Part shown: piece by piece, positions 8,432-19,100 of the stretch
How positions within the stretch are numbered: position 1 is the stretch's first letter
Layout: every line of letters begins with the position of its first letter
Assembly (NCBI RefSeq): GCF_003443675.1
Contig: NZ_CP031963.1
Coordinates: 434,001 to 498,000 of the forward strand
Source: Aquimarina sp. BL5
GTDB taxonomy: Bacteria; Bacteroidota; Bacteroidia; Flavobacteriales; Flavobacteriaceae
DNA length: 64,000 bases
Reading direction: 5' to 3'
The notes under the pieces: generated by a model
The model's database searches: none
Told to the model about the DNA's origin: nothing
The model's input: only the letters and a program-made list of their open reading frames with translations
Translations under genes and position numbers: made by a program

Positions 8432-9530
8432 TTTTTAAAATAAAAGTTACGTAGAAATATGAATCTCTCTTTTTGTTTCTGATGATCACTGGTTCCCATT
8501 GTTTAACATCAGCAAGAATGTCGTAGAGATGCATAACAGTCTCTTGCGAGAATTCTTTTTTATTATAGTCAAAATCTGCAGATTCATCGGTTGTAAATTT
8601 ACCAGCAATGCCTTTGCAATTGATAACAAACCTAAAGGTTAAGTATCCTGATTCATTATTTAATTTTTTAGTGTCCAGTTTACTGTATATCCACTTTTTT
8701 AAATTACTTTTTCCGCCAATAAATCCTGCACGATCATTTCCTCCATTATAGTAATCCGCAATTAATTTATGAGGTAAGCAAAGTTCTAACTCCTTATCTT
8801 TATCAATGGTTTGTGCAAAATCAATATAACCAACACGTTTTATAGTATGATTAGACAATTTGTCAAATTCTGAGGGCAATAATTGCTCTACCAAAATTCT
8901 TTCTATAACATCCTTATCTGTAGTAAGAGTAGATGAATATAATCCCAAGTCTTGAACATAAATGCTACGAGAACTTAATTGTAGCGTATCACTAAATATT
9001 TTTCCAAAAGTAGTAATATTGGTAGTGTTTTGCTCTACTATTTTAGCGGGTTTGTTTTGTATAATAGTGTCTTTAACCATCGTACTAGACTGATGGATGT
9101 TCCTGGACAAAGAATCTTTATTTTTCAGACTTGTTCTATAATGGACAGTATCTTTTCCAAAGGTCGTATAAGTCATTGTTCTATCATCAGGATAGGAAGC
9201 TATTAATGTATCGGCTAAAAAATAGCGTTCATAATTAACCTCAATAAAATCTTTACCTTCAATTCTGAACTGTTTGGAAGATTGTAATTGAAAGGAAGGA
9301 CTATACCTTTCTTTACGATAAATAGAATCATTAATTTTTTCAATCAAAGAATAATCAATTATAGTTTTTTTACTCTGTTGATTTTTTGGATAGATGTTTA
9401 TGTAGTATTTGTTAATGATACCATTATTATCGCCATCCTGAGGTATAAAAAATCGCTCAATATTGTCTGAGCTATTATTACAGGAATAACCGATAATACA
9501 TAAAAAGAATAGAAGTAATTTGTGATTCAT
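8403..9530 (-). CDS. Large putative lipoprotein, unknown
   Basis: A 375-residue lipoprotein: lipobox IIGYSC with Cys at about residue 17, then a mixed alpha/beta body without a family I recognise. The C-terminal part (FRFVINCKGIAGKFT, ending KNGKIQDILP) resembles TonB-C-like or energy-transducer-like domains seen in other Bacteroidota lipoproteins, but this is weak. It is downstream of the EamA transporter (38-bp gap) and overlaps the TPR lipoprotein by 29 bp, which suggests a three-gene operon. Confidence 0.65.
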   Translation of the reverse strand: MNHKLLLFFLCIIGYSCNNSSDNIERFFIPQDGDNNGIINKYYINIYPKNQQSKKTIIDYSLIEKINDSIYRKERYSPSFQLQSSKQFRIEGKDFIEVNYERYFLADTLIASYPDDRTMTYTTFGKDTVHYRTSLKNKDSLSRNIHQSSTMVKDTIIQNKPAKIVEQNTTNITTFGKIFSDTLQLSSRSIYVQDLGLYSSTLTTDKDVIERILVEQLLPSEFDKLSNHTIKRVGYIDFAQTIDKDKELELCLPHKLIADYYNGGNDRAGFIGGKSNLKKWIYSKLDTKKLNNESGYLTFRFVINCKGIAGKFTTDESADFDYNKKEFSQETVMHLYDILADVKQWEPVIIRNKKRDSYFYVTFILKNGKIQDILP

Positions 9531-9568
9531 TTAGTTGGTAATGGTTCTGGAATAAAGATAATTTAATT

Positions 9569-10468
9569 TTATGAATACAAAATCAAAAAAACACCAATCA
9601 TAATACCAAATAGGGGGACCAATTTTTTCCTCTTATTCTTTTCTTTAAATACCAATCCACCAATAACCACGGCAATGAGTATTTGACTACGTTTTATAGC
9701 CGATAATAGCATAATTAACGCATCAGGATCTTGGAGCGCTTTAAAATAAAAATAATCTGCGGTTTGTAATAAAACACCCACTGCGATAATAGTCCAACGC
9801 CAGGTAAACTTCTTTCGCTTTTCTTTATTATTAAACCATGTTAATGATAAAATCACTAAAAGTATTAAAACAGTATACCAACAAAACCAAAATTGTAATG
9901 TTTGTGGATTTAGTGATAAACTTTGAATCAAAAATTTATCATATAAACCACTTGAAGCACCTAAAAATGTGGCTCCTATAATCGCAAATATCCATTTGTT
10001 TCTTTTAAAATTGATCCCCTCTTTTTTTCCGATTTTAGAGTATAATACTACTGAAAATATGATAAGAAAAAAACCGATCCATTGCAGCAGGTTAGGTTTT
10101 TCTTGGTAAATTAAAATGGCACCAATAAAAGTAAAAAAGGGTCCTGCAGAACGTATTGGGGTTACAATAGTTATTGGTAAATGTTTTAAAGCTTGATATG
10201 CTAAAACCCATGATGTTGTCATAATCATTGATTTTATAAAAATATATCCATGAGTTTCCCAGGAAATAGTAGTGATATGGAAGCCTATTTTTTTAGTGTA
10301 TTCTGGATAATAATGAGAACCTATAAAAAATGGAAGGAGTAATAGAAACCCTGAGCTTATAGTTCCTAACAGTACAGGAAAAACCTCATTTCCTTGCACA
10401 GCGTGTTTTTTGCACAAGTTATGCAACCCTAAAAAAAGTGCAGCCAATAAACCTAAATACATCCACAT
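9569..10468 (-). CDS. EamA/DMT-family transporter
   Basis: A 299-residue inner-membrane protein with about ten hydrophobic helices in two repeated halves, the layout of drug/metabolite transporters. Typical features include PIRSAGPFFTFIGAILIYQEKP in the first half (residues about 102-123, not contiguous catalytic residues) and a conserved Lys/Glu-rich end in GLVFKEKNKRKK. Substrate not predictable. First gene of a probable operon with two lipoproteins. Confidence 0.82.
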   Translation of the reverse strand: MWMYLGLLAALFLGLHNLCKKHAVQGNEVFPVLLGTISSGFLLLLPFFIGSHYYPEYTKKIGFHITTISWETHGYIFIKSMIMTTSWVLAYQALKHLPITIVTPIRSAGPFFTFIGAILIYQEKPNLLQWIGFFLIIFSVVLYSKIGKKEGINFKRNKWIFAIIGATFLGASSGLYDKFLIQSLSLNPQTLQFWFCWYTVLILLVILSLTWFNNKEKRKKFTWRWTIIAVGVLLQTADYFYFKALQDPDALIMLLSAIKRSQILIAVVIGGLVFKEKNKRKKLVPLFGIMIGVFLILYS

Positions 10469-10583
10469 GCCGCGAATATAGTTTTTTAAGTTATTTTCTA
10501 ATTAAAATATAGAAATTATGTTGTAGTGTTATTCTGAATTCCTAACTGTTGTATTAGATCTAAGAAGCAATCTTAAGTTCATT

Positions 10584-10603
10584 TTATCTTATCTTATCTT
10601 ATC
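10584..10603. repeat. Short tandem repeat (TTATC)x4
   Basis: Four perfect copies of TTATC lie 10 bp beyond the thiE stop codon, between thiE and the EamA gene. This is a simple-sequence tract in which copy number could vary by slippage; no regulatory role is apparent. Confidence 0.6.
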
Positions 10604-10612
10604 TCCTATATC

Positions 10613-11257
10613 TTATTTAAATGTATGCCGCTGTTCTTTTGTCGAAGATGCATTTAGTAATTCATTGAATGTCCTTATGGTATTAAAATTACGTGTAATT
10701 TCTCCAGAGACAGCTATTCCAGAAATGCCCGTTTTTAATATATCTGTAACGTCTTCTGTAGTAATACCGCCAATACCAATAATTGGTGTTTTAGTTTTTA
10801 GTGCTTCTATAATTGAAGTATAACCACTTATACCTAAAACCGGGCTTAAATTGTCTTTGGTGATTGTATATCTAAATGGACCCAAACCAATATAATCCAC
10901 TTCTTTGCTTATCAATGTTTCGCAATCATGTAATGTATTTGCTGTTCCTCCAATAATTTGCCAAGAATATAAGTTTGGTCTAGCTATAGTAGGACATGAA
11001 TCTGTTTTTCCTAAATGGACTCCATCTGCTTTTACCTCTTTTGCTATTTTATAGTGATCGTTAATGATCAATCTTGTCTGAAAATGAGCTGTAATCTCTC
11101 TAGCTTCTTCAGCAAATTTTAGAAGTTTCTTTTCTGAAATATTTTTTAATCGTAACTGTACTAACTCTGCACCCGATGTACAAGCTTTTTGGATATTCTC
11201 TATATGTTCTTTTGGAGATTTTCCCTGTGATATGTAATGTAATTTAGGTATGAGCAT
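10613..11257 (-). CDS. thiE: Thiamine phosphate synthase
   Basis: TIM-barrel enzyme (214 residues) that joins HMP pyrophosphate to the thiazole phosphate to give thiamine phosphate. Family landmarks in order: VQLRLKN, RLIINDHY, DGVHLGKTD, GGTANT, GLGPFRYT, GIGGIT and GIAVSGEI. TenI-type relatives share the fold, but the HLGKTD and GPFRYTITK segments fit ThiE, including versions common in Flavobacteriia. It lies 36 bp downstream of the half-helicase gene on the same strand. No other thiamine gene and no TPP riboswitch was recognised nearby. Confidence 0.85.
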   Translation of the reverse strand: MLIPKLHYISQGKSPKEHIENIQKACTSGAELVQLRLKNISEKKLLKFAEEAREITAHFQTRLIINDHYKIAKEVKADGVHLGKTDSCPTIARPNLYSWQIIGGTANTLHDCETLISKEVDYIGLGPFRYTITKDNLSPVLGISGYTSIIEALKTKTPIIGIGGITTEDVTDILKTGISGIAVSGEITRNFNTIRTFNELLNASSTKEQRHTFK

Positions 11258-11293
11258 ATGTGGATTATATTATTATAAACAGTTGACAAACAT

Positions 11294-11905
11294 TTAAGTA
11301 GTAACCGTTTTAGCGTATTCCATAAAACTAGATTCAAAACGTTTTAGTTTTGGGTGTATTTTTTCTGAGTATAACACATACTGACATTTCTTAATACCTC
11401 TAGTTATAGAAAGAATAGCTGTATACGCTGAGTTTTGAACTAAAAATTCGGCATCGTCTACACTAAAAATCTTTAATTGAGAAGTACTAACTCCATTAGA
11501 TAATAATAATTTATTCATCGAAGTAGGCGTAGAAATAAGAATATCTACACCCTCAAATATTTCTGATTTCTGTAGATCAATATGAAGCTTTTCGTGTCCT
11601 ACATAAACTCGCAAAGAATTGTGTTTGGTATATGCTAAAAAAACATCGTATAACTCTAAAGCTCTTTCTGAATTTTCTACAAGAACTATTGCGCGTGGCG
11701 CATTTCCAACTGCCTCACATTTTAACTTTTGTAAAGTAGTAAGTATAAGGGTAGTCGTTTTCCCACTGTCTTTTGAAGCTGTACAAAAGACATTAGCACC
11801 GCTTTTTATTACCGGAATACTTTTACTCTGAAAAGAAGTAGGCGTTGTGATTTCTAGATGCTCTAGCATCTCTTTTATATGAGAATGTAATTTTTTAAAA
11901 GGCAT
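11294..11905 (-). CDS. Lone N-terminal DEAD-box helicase domain
   Basis: A 203-residue protein equivalent to only the first RecA domain of a DEAD-box RNA helicase. A Q-motif-like start (TTPTSFQSKSIPVI, residues 20-33) is followed by a Walker A of the form ASKDSGKTTT (about 43-52), then STPTSM (motif Ib-like) and VDDAEF in place of DEAD. The second RecA domain is absent, so unwinding by itself is unlikely. The next start codon is not nearby and the stop is clean, so it looks like a stable short protein rather than a broken gene. Possible regulator or RNA-binding partner. Confidence 0.7.
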   Translation of the reverse strand: MPFKKLHSHIKEMLEHLEITTPTSFQSKSIPVIKSGANVFCTASKDSGKTTTLILTTLQKLKCEAVGNAPRAIVLVENSERALELYDVFLAYTKHNSLRVYVGHEKLHIDLQKSEIFEGVDILISTPTSMNKLLLSNGVSTSQLKIFSVDDAEFLVQNSAYTAILSITRGIKKCQYVLYSEKIHPKLKRFESSFMEYAKTVTT

Positions 11906-11963
11906 AGGAATTAAAGAAATGATTGTTTATCGTAAGATTCTTAATTGTTATTCTGGTATGAAA

Positions 11964-11971
11964 CAAAGATA
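11964..11971 (-). promoter_or_regulatory. Promoter -7 box TATCTTTG (minus strand)
   Basis: CAAAGATA on the plus strand reads TATCTTTG on the minus strand, matching TAnnTTTG. It lies 58 bp upstream of the half-helicase start and may drive both that gene and thiE. Confidence 0.5.
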
Positions 11972-12239
11972 CTACCTAGAAACGGAATAAATGGATAATT
12001 ACTTTTTCTAATCTAAAGTACTCGAGTAGTAAGCTTAAGAAATGGTAGTAATTAAGTTATCTAAAAATTAAAAAAAAGAGCAGGATAAAAGCTTAGTAAA
12101 AATCGATGAAACTCAAATAAATCCTTTCGAATTGCTATGGGTGTCCCAAAAATTTACGCTTATCTTATTTTTTATGTAACAAAATTATCAATATTGTATT
12201 TTTTTAAGAATAAAATTAACATTTACATAATTAATTAAA

Positions 12240-12247
12240 TATATTTG
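12240..12247 (+). promoter_or_regulatory. Promoter -7 box TATATTTG for the secreted esterase
   Basis: TATATTTG followed by CGCC, within a very AT-rich stretch, fits the Bacteroidota consensus. It is 76 bp upstream of the ATG at 12324, giving a leader of about 70 nt. The 418-bp gap from 11906 contains this and the opposite promoter and nothing else recognised. Confidence 0.6.
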
Positions 12248-12323
12248 CGCCACAGTTAATTTATTATTCACGCATAATACTTTTAAATTATTTAACACAA
12301 ATCAATTAATCTAAAACCTAAAA

Positions 12324-14516
12324 ATGAAAACTCAACTAAGCTTTACAAAAAGAACTTTATGGCTATTGGCCATAACAATGGTTACTACTGTCGCCATGGA
12401 AGCGCAACAGATTATTAATGCTACCTTACAAAATGACGGAAGAACACGACAATACCGGCTCTATATTCCCGCGAGTTATGATGCCAGTACACCAACTCCT
12501 TTAATTTTAAATTTTCACGGATTTACAAACAATATTGATACCCAGTTTAATCAGAGTGATTTTAGACAACTAGCCGAAGACAATCAATTTATATTTGTAA
12601 CACCACAAGGCTTAGGTTTTTTAGCGGGATGGGCGATAAACAATAATTTTGGTGGTAATGAAGATGATCTGGGGTTCTCAGACGCGTTAATAGATAGAAT
12701 TCAACAGGATTATAATATAAACGAGAAACGAATTTATGCAACCGGATTTTCTAACGGAGGTTTTTTTAGTTATCGTTTGGCTTGTGAATTGAGCCCTAGA
12801 ATTGCAGCAGTAGCTTCGGTTGCAGGAAGTATGACGAGAAGATGGATTGATAATAATCAATGCCAACCACAACATCCAACGGCTGTATTACAAATAACGG
12901 GTACTAATGATAATGTAATTTCTATAAACGGTAACGGAAGTAATGAACCTATACAAGATGTAATGGAATATTGGTCTGCTGTTAATAATGGAGATTCTAC
13001 ACCAGACGTAATTCAATTAGGAGGTGGATCTACACGTTCTATTTGGGATAATGGTGATAATGGTGTGATAGCAGAATTTATTAGAGTCCAGGGAAAAGGA
13101 CATAGCTGGAACGGGGGAAATGTAAATACTTCTCAAGAGGTTTGGAATTTCTTTTCTCGATTTGATATAGATGGAGCCATAGATGGTACTCCGCCACCGC
13201 CACCTACAGCTTGTAGTACTACTATAACATCCTTTCCTTTTAGTGAAAGCTTCGAAAGTGGTTTAGGACAATGGTCGCAATCCACTAGTGATGATATAAA
13301 CTGGACTAGAGATTCTGGAGGTACCCCTTCTAATAGTACAGGACCATCTAATGGAGCAGATGGTAATTTTTACCTTTATGTAGAAGCATCTGGTAATGGT
13401 ACCGGTTTTCCTAATAAAAGAGCAATACTTAATTCTCCTTGTTTAGATTTTAGTGGTGTAGATACTCCGACACTTAACTTTCAATATCATATGTTTGGTA
13501 GTGCTATAAATAGTTTAACTGTAGAAGCAAGAACAGACAACACAGGAAACTGGTTAGCTGTATTTAGCAGATCTGGAGATCAAGGGAATGTATGGAATGG
13601 AACAAGTATAAATCTATCAGATTATGCTGGTAATCCAAGTGTTCAACTACGATTTAATGTAGTAACTGGTTCTGGTGGTAGTGGATGGCAAAGTGATATT
13701 GCAATTGATGCTGTATCCATCCAGAACGGTACTGTAGATCCAGGTCCAACATGTGATAGTATTAACTTTAATGATTTTACTGTTACTCCATTTTCTAATC
13801 AAGATAATGCTGGTAATTTCTCTATCGAAAGTGGTGGAGATGCTTTATCATTAACCAATAATACTTGGAAATATATTGGTCTTAATTATAACGTTACTGC
13901 GAATACTGTTATCGAATTTGATTTTAGTAGTACATCTCAGGGAGAGATTCATGCAGTAGGTTTTGAGAATAACAATTCATTAACAGCATCGCGTTATTTT
14001 AAAGTACATGGGACTCAGAACTATGGTGTAACAAATTTTGACAACTATTCATCTGGTACTACCAACTATGTTATTCCTGTAGGGAGTTTCTATACAGGAT
14101 CTATGGATAGATTAGTATTTATCAATGATAATGATAGTGGTTCAGGAAATAATTCTGTTTTTTCTAATGTAAAAATATATGAAGGCTCTTGTGGAGGCTC
14201 TCTTATAGCCGATAGATCTAGTGATTTTGATAGTTTAACACCAATTCTAGGTACAGAAGGTGAAGGAATAGGTGCTATTAAAATGACTCCTAATCCTACA
14301 AATGATCTGTTTTCTTTAAACCTAAACTCAGAAAGCACTGTAGATACTATGATTAGTATTTATACGCTATTAGGTCAGAAAAAATACGAAGCCAGATTAC
14401 AATCAGGTGTAAATAATTTTTCTGCGAATAGTTTAGGACTTAGTTCTGGGATTTATGTTGTAAAAATTAAATCTCAAGGAGAGGAAGGAATCGCTCAAAA
14501 ATTAATTGTTAGATAA
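12324..14516 (+). CDS. Secreted CE1-type esterase with MAM-like and T9SS domains
   Basis: A 730-residue multidomain extracellular enzyme. Signal peptide to about residue 28; alpha/beta-hydrolase of the PHB depolymerase/feruloyl esterase (CE1) type at about 35-285, with oxyanion HGF (65-67), nucleophile Ser143 in GFSNGG, Asp196 and His260 in GKGHSWNGG. A proline linker is followed by a MAM-like beta-sandwich (about 300-470), a second beta-sandwich that resembles a carbohydrate-binding module (about 478-625), and a T9SS type A sorting domain (about 655-730). Export through the outer membrane by T9SS is inferred. Substrate may be an acetylated or feruloylated polysaccharide or a polyester; sequence alone does not decide. 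Confidence 0.85.
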   Translation: MKTQLSFTKRTLWLLAITMVTTVAMEAQQIINATLQNDGRTRQYRLYIPASYDASTPTPLILNFHGFTNNIDTQFNQSDFRQLAEDNQFIFVTPQGLGFLAGWAINNNFGGNEDDLGFSDALIDRIQQDYNINEKRIYATGFSNGGFFSYRLACELSPRIAAVASVAGSMTRRWIDNNQCQPQHPTAVLQITGTNDNVISINGNGSNEPIQDVMEYWSAVNNGDSTPDVIQLGGGSTRSIWDNGDNGVIAEFIRVQGKGHSWNGGNVNTSQEVWNFFSRFDIDGAIDGTPPPPPTACSTTITSFPFSESFESGLGQWSQSTSDDINWTRDSGGTPSNSTGPSNGADGNFYLYVEASGNGTGFPNKRAILNSPCLDFSGVDTPTLNFQYHMFGSAINSLTVEARTDNTGNWLAVFSRSGDQGNVWNGTSINLSDYAGNPSVQLRFNVVTGSGGSGWQSDIAIDAVSIQNGTVDPGPTCDSINFNDFTVTPFSNQDNAGNFSIESGGDALSLTNNTWKYIGLNYNVTANTVIEFDFSSTSQGEIHAVGFENNNSLTASRYFKVHGTQNYGVTNFDNYSSGTTNYVIPVGSFYTGSMDRLVFINDNDSGSGNNSVFSNVKIYEGSCGGSLIADRSSDFDSLTPILGTEGEGIGAIKMTPNPTNDLFSLNLNSESTVDTMISIYTLLGQKKYEARLQSGVNNFSANSLGLSSGIYVVKIKSQGEEGIAQKLIVR

Positions 14517-14544
14517 TAAACAAAATAATTGATTCATGACATAT

Positions 14545-14584
14545 AAAAGATGCTTCAGTATTTTCACTGAAGCATCTTTTTTTA
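14545..14584 (+). terminator. Rho-independent terminator after the esterase
   Basis: A perfect 15-bp stem (14545-14559 with 14566-14580; core GATGCTTCAGT/ACTGAAGCATC) with a six-base loop, followed by a T-run. It lies 29 bp after the stop codon. Confidence 0.9.
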
Positions 14585-14642
14585 TAAGCTATTTAAAAGG
14601 TTTAGGTTATAAAGAATACTGAAAATCAGAAATAACATTCCT

Positions 14643-14650
14643 TATATTTG
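14643..14650 (+). promoter_or_regulatory. Promoter -7 box TATATTTG for the AraC regulator
   Basis: TATATTTG matches TAnnTTTG and is 20 bp before the TTG start at 14670, which would leave a leader of only about 13-15 nt. This supports the TTG start. Confidence 0.55.
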
Positions 14651-14669
14651 TAAAACTAACTATGATCAT

Positions 14670-15728
14670 TTGGAATTTAGTAAAAATTTGTTATTCTTTT
14701 TTAGTGCTTTAGGAGCATTTAATGGGCTTTTTCTGAGTTTATATTTTGGGTTTTTAATTAAAAATAGGAGCAGAGCTACCCATTTTCTAGCAGCATTGTT
14801 ATTTGTAATAAGTGTACGTGTTACCAAATCTGTTTTTCTAACATTTTACCCAGGAACATCTTCCGTATTCGTAAGTGTGGGTTTAACAGCCTGTTTTTTA
14901 ATCGGTCCATTTTTATATCTGTATACCAGAATTGCCATAAACCCTCATAAAGTCCATAAATGGAATTGGTTGTTTCACGTCATTCCGGTATTGATATTTA
15001 TGACTATTATTAGTATCCAATATCCTTATAGAGAGTATAGGCATTTGTGGTGGCGTAGTCCTCCTAGAATTTTTGGGATGCTATTATTTATCCAATGGAC
15101 ACTCTATACAATAGCAGCTATCCATCAAGCTAGAAACACATTTAAAATACTTTGGAGTAGCACAAAAAAAATTACTACACTGGATTTTTGGATTATTAAT
15201 ATTGTCACAGGTAGTTTTATTATTTGGTTGGCATATAATACTACAACCTATACCTCATATATTGTAGGGGCTTTATCATTTTCTTTTACCTTTTATATCA
15301 CATTAGTTATCTGGATTATAAAACGAAGAAAAAGCACACTTACATTTCTTACACCTACCGTAAAATATGCCAATAGAAAGATTGATCAAGAAAAAGCTTC
15401 TTCGATTGCAGATAAGTTGAATACCTTGTTCAAAGAAGAAGAAATACATCGTAATCCTAATTTAAAGTTATCTGATGTTGCTGATCAACTTCACATAAAA
15501 CCTCACGAACTTTCTCAGTATCTAAATGATAATTTGGAATTAAGTTTTTCGAATTATATTAATATGCATCGTGTAAAAACGGCTACAAAATTAATTCAAA
15601 CCAATACATTACTTACACTAGAAGCCATTGGGAATGAATGTGGTTTTAAATCAAATTCTACGTTTTATACGGCTTTTAAAAAACAAGAAGGAATGACACC
15701 TTCTCAGTTTAAAAAATCTTGGAAGTAG
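14670..15728 (+). CDS. Membrane-anchored AraC-family transcription regulator
   Basis: A 352-residue protein with about seven hydrophobic helices in residues 5-225 and a C-terminal AraC-type double helix-turn-helix at about 250-352 (LKLSDVADQLHIKPHELSQY, then the second HTH ending GFKSNSTFYTAFKKQEGMTP). This 7TM-AraC layout is common in Bacteroidota and implies sensing in or near the membrane. The start is TTG 14670: the ATG at 14662 is out of frame, and the promoter box at 14643 leaves no room for a longer version. Possible target: the NTF2-like gene 115 bp downstream, now interrupted. Confidence 0.85.
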   Translation: MEFSKNLLFFFSALGAFNGLFLSLYFGFLIKNRSRATHFLAALLFVISVRVTKSVFLTFYPGTSSVFVSVGLTACFLIGPFLYLYTRIAINPHKVHKWNWLFHVIPVLIFMTIISIQYPYREYRHLWWRSPPRIFGMLLFIQWTLYTIAAIHQARNTFKILWSSTKKITTLDFWIINIVTGSFIIWLAYNTTTYTSYIVGALSFSFTFYITLVIWIIKRRKSTLTFLTPTVKYANRKIDQEKASSIADKLNTLFKEEEIHRNPNLKLSDVADQLHIKPHELSQYLNDNLELSFSNYINMHRVKTATKLIQTNTLLTLEAIGNECGFKSNSTFYTAFKKQEGMTPSQFKKSWK

Positions 15729-15843
15729 TCGCGTTTTTTTCTTCGGAATTATAAATCCGAAGAACATCAACCTCTTTTTGTATGTTGATTTCCAAGGTTT
15801 AAAATAGATTAGCTTTCGAAATCAATCTTATAAAAATCGAACA

Positions 15844-16118
15844 ATGAAAAATCTATTTGTAGTATTCTTATGCTTAATCAGTTGTGAAATAGTATTAGCA
15901 CAATCAGACAAAGATCAAATTACCGAAACCCTTTTGGATTATATAGAAGGAACCGCTAATGGCCAACCAGAACGAATAAAAAATGCTTTCCATAAAGACT
16001 TGAATTTATATTCCATTTCTAACGATACGCTGGGCATTACTTCTGGAAAAAAATATATCGGCTATTTTAAAGAAGGTCAAAAACGAGATCGAGTAGGGAA
16101 GATCGTTTCTATAGATGT
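15844..16118 (+). pseudogene. 5' half of NTF2-like secreted protein gene, split by transposon
   Basis: Encodes a signal peptide (to about VLAQ, residue 20) and the first half of an NTF2/SnoaL-like (lumazine-binding-like) domain, through KIVSIDV. At 16119 the transposon starts, and the frame then runs 16 foreign codons to a stop at 16170, giving a 108-residue truncated product. The missing C-terminal half is at 32803-32947. Joining 15844-16118 to 32809-32947 restores an uninterrupted 137-codon gene, the usual size for this family. Native function unknown; members act as small periplasmic ligand-binding proteins or enzymes. Confidence 0.9.
16113..16118. repeat. Target-site duplication, left copy (AGATGT)
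   Basis: AGATGT flanks the left transposon end and is repeated at 32803-32808. Tn3-family elements normally duplicate 5 bp; one of the six matching bases may be chance or belong to an element end. Confidence 0.8.
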
Positions 16119-16162
16119 GGCCTTATACCAAAAATATGAAAAATGTGTGCTAAAACACATAA
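16119..16162 (+). repeat. Transposon left terminal inverted repeat
   Basis: Begins GGCCTTATACCAAAAATATG. Aligned without gaps to the reverse complement of 32759-32802, 33 of 44 bases agree, with matching blocks CCAAAAAT, AAAATGT, TAAAA and ACATAA. Classical Tn3 repeats are 38 bp. Confidence 0.88.
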
Positions 16163-16187
16163 AACACTAATAGTCAATAACTTATTT

Positions 16188-19100
16188 TTATATCTGAAAT
16201 TCTAAAATACTTTTTAAATCAAACTTTGATTCTTTATTAGAAATTTCAAAATCATATTCACCGTGCATGTTTATATGCTGCCAGGTCATAACTGAACTTT
16301 GTTTTAATATATCGATTATCCTATCATACTCTTGTTTACTTTCAATTTTTGAAAGCTTTTCAGAGATAAATAAATAATTCCATAGAATTATGGAGTTTTG
16401 TATTAAATGTCTACAAGAAAGAGCTATTTCTTGTTCTTCTTTTGTACTTACTTTGAATTCTTGATTATTACCAAAAAAGACCGCTTTAGCAAATAAATGA
16501 GATAACTCAACTTTATTCAACTGCTTCTCTATCGCTTGTCTTAATGGCGTTTCAGAATAATATCTTAAGAGAAAAATTGTTTTATAAATTCTGCCTAATT
16601 CTTTTAGAGCTTTATATAATGGATGTTGTTTAGAATAAGAACTTAATCTACTTAGTATTTCTGATGCCCTTACCTCTTTCAATTTTATCGTACATAAAAG
16701 CCTTATTACATTATCCCACTGTGTATCTAAAATAGTTTCATCAATTTGCATTCCTTTTGCTGGTAGAATTTGATAACCTTTCTGTTGATAATTCTTTCTT
16801 GGGTGGCTTTTGAAAGTATATAAAAGTTGATTTTTATGGTTTTTTATCCTAGGAGCAAAAAAAATACCTAGTGAATTACATATTCCAAAAACTATTTCAC
16901 TGTATCCATGTGTATCAGTTGAATGAATATTACTTTCGATTTCATCATTATGCATTAATCCATCCAAAACATATCCTGCTTCACGTTCTGATGTACTAAT
17001 AATGGTATTGTAAAACAATTTACTTTGATCATCGATGAAACTATATGCAGAAACCCCTTTACCAAATCCGAAATATTTATAAGAATATCTAGCGTGTAGT
17101 GATGGAATACTCACATTAAATTTTTGGCCATCACTAGAGGTATGTAATTTATCTTTTGAAAATATTTTGGGTAGTGAAAGGCTATTTATTAGCGCTAGTA
17201 TCCTTCTATTAGCTTCATCTAAATTTTCTTTACTGAAATACCATCTAACCGCATATTCCAATTTATCCGCTCCTATTCCCTTCGAAATCTTACCCATTTT
17301 TCTTATTCCTATATTACACCCTAATCCAATAATAGCGGCATACAAGACATCATCTGACAAGTTGTTCTTAAAAGTTTTTCTACTATAGTGTACAAAGACA
17401 TCTCCTATTTTGGTCGTATGCCTTATCTCAGATAAAATATTAATTAGTGGTAAATATTGGTCTGAACCTAAAACTTCAATACAACCATTATTTGTATCCA
17501 CATCATTCAGTTTTGGGGTGGTAATTCTAGGTTTTCCATCTTTACCAATTTTTAAATTGGTATTATCCCCAATTCCTTGATTAGTCTTTAAATACTGATC
17601 GGACAAAATATTCTTAAAATTGGTTAGAAAGCCTTTGACAAATTTAAATTCTTTTAAATTAGCTCTCTCAATTAGTTCGGATTTACTGGAATTCCATTTT
17701 TCGGAACTAATTAGATATTCATCAATAGATTTATATTTATCAGAATATTTTAAGTTAAGGGATCCTGCTTTGATATGATTAGAGATTTCCCTATACAAAA
17801 TAACTTTATAGAGACTCTTATCTAGTTCACCTTTCTCATCAAATAGCCACTTATTGTCTTTTTCAGATACAAATTCGGTTGGTGCATAATTTGTTATTTT
17901 TCCCTTTTTATCCTTATAATAGTTAATCGCTGAAATTATTTCCAAATTTGATGTGTTAGGATTAAATTCAAGAATTTGGATAATATTACCAACCCTATTT
18001 TGGATTTTTCTAAAACCCTTAGACAGTTGAGTGAAAAACAGTTGATCTTTAATCCCTTTTATATTGAATGGATCAATTTTGGATAATTCTTCTAACAACT
18101 TATCCTGAAATGAGTTTTCTTTTTTAAAAAGAAGTTGGGTTATTTTTTCTACTTTTTCAGTATCCTGATAATTATTGGATATAATTATTTCTTTAACTTT
18201 TGTCATTTGTTGTTTAGACGAAAGAATAATATTTCGAATATTTGAAAATCTACTTTTCTTTTGTGAATTTTGATCAATAGTTTGATTTAAAAACTGAGTT
18301 GCTACAATTTTTTCAGTGTCATTAAAATATTTTGGAACACATTGTAAAACAATTTCAGTAAATAAATCTTGTCTAAGCCTAAATTGATATACAATGAAAG
18401 CAATTAGATATAGCCTTTTAATTTCTATGTTACTAATACTTTCAAACTGAATGTGCTCAGCTTTAATTAACCAAACAGCATAATAGTTTAATAATTCTTT
18501 AGAAATATCAGTAGTAGTGATAGCCGGTAAGAAAGTGAAATGTAAATCTTGAATAATATAAAAATCTTCAAGGCTTTCTCTTATTTTTTTTGGTGTAATA
18601 CCCTGTTCTGGTTTTTTTAAACTAGTTATTAAATATGGGTTATTGGAAGAAAGTTTATCAGGATTAGATGGTAAAATCATTAGACTATCTAATGTCTCTT
18701 TTTGAGATTTTGTCAAGGCCTTATCGATTTGCTTAACAAGAATAGATTCAAAAGAATTAAGGGCTTCACTTACAACATTAGAAAAGACATAGTACTTGGG
18801 TATTTCAACTTTTCTTTCTTCTAGATAATCTAGAAGAGAATAAAATATATCTTTTGGTTTTAAAGAAGTTTTAACCAAAGACTCTGCTTCTTGTATGAAA
18901 CTCTTTTTGAATTCACTAAATTTCCTATATCCATTAAGTTCTAAAATTAATTTACGATGCAAATTATAGGCTACTTTTTTATACTCTGAAATAGAAATAG
19001 AATGTTTTATATCCAATAATCTTATTACAAAATTGATGTCGTCTTTATGAAATTGATAAGGCAAGAAAAATTTCCTTTTTAAAGTGAAATAGCCCATTTG

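Noticed and set aside
10584..10603. Phase-variable tract controlling a gene
   Set aside because: (TTATC)x4 lies after the thiE stop and too far from the EamA start codon region to alter a frame or promoter spacing.
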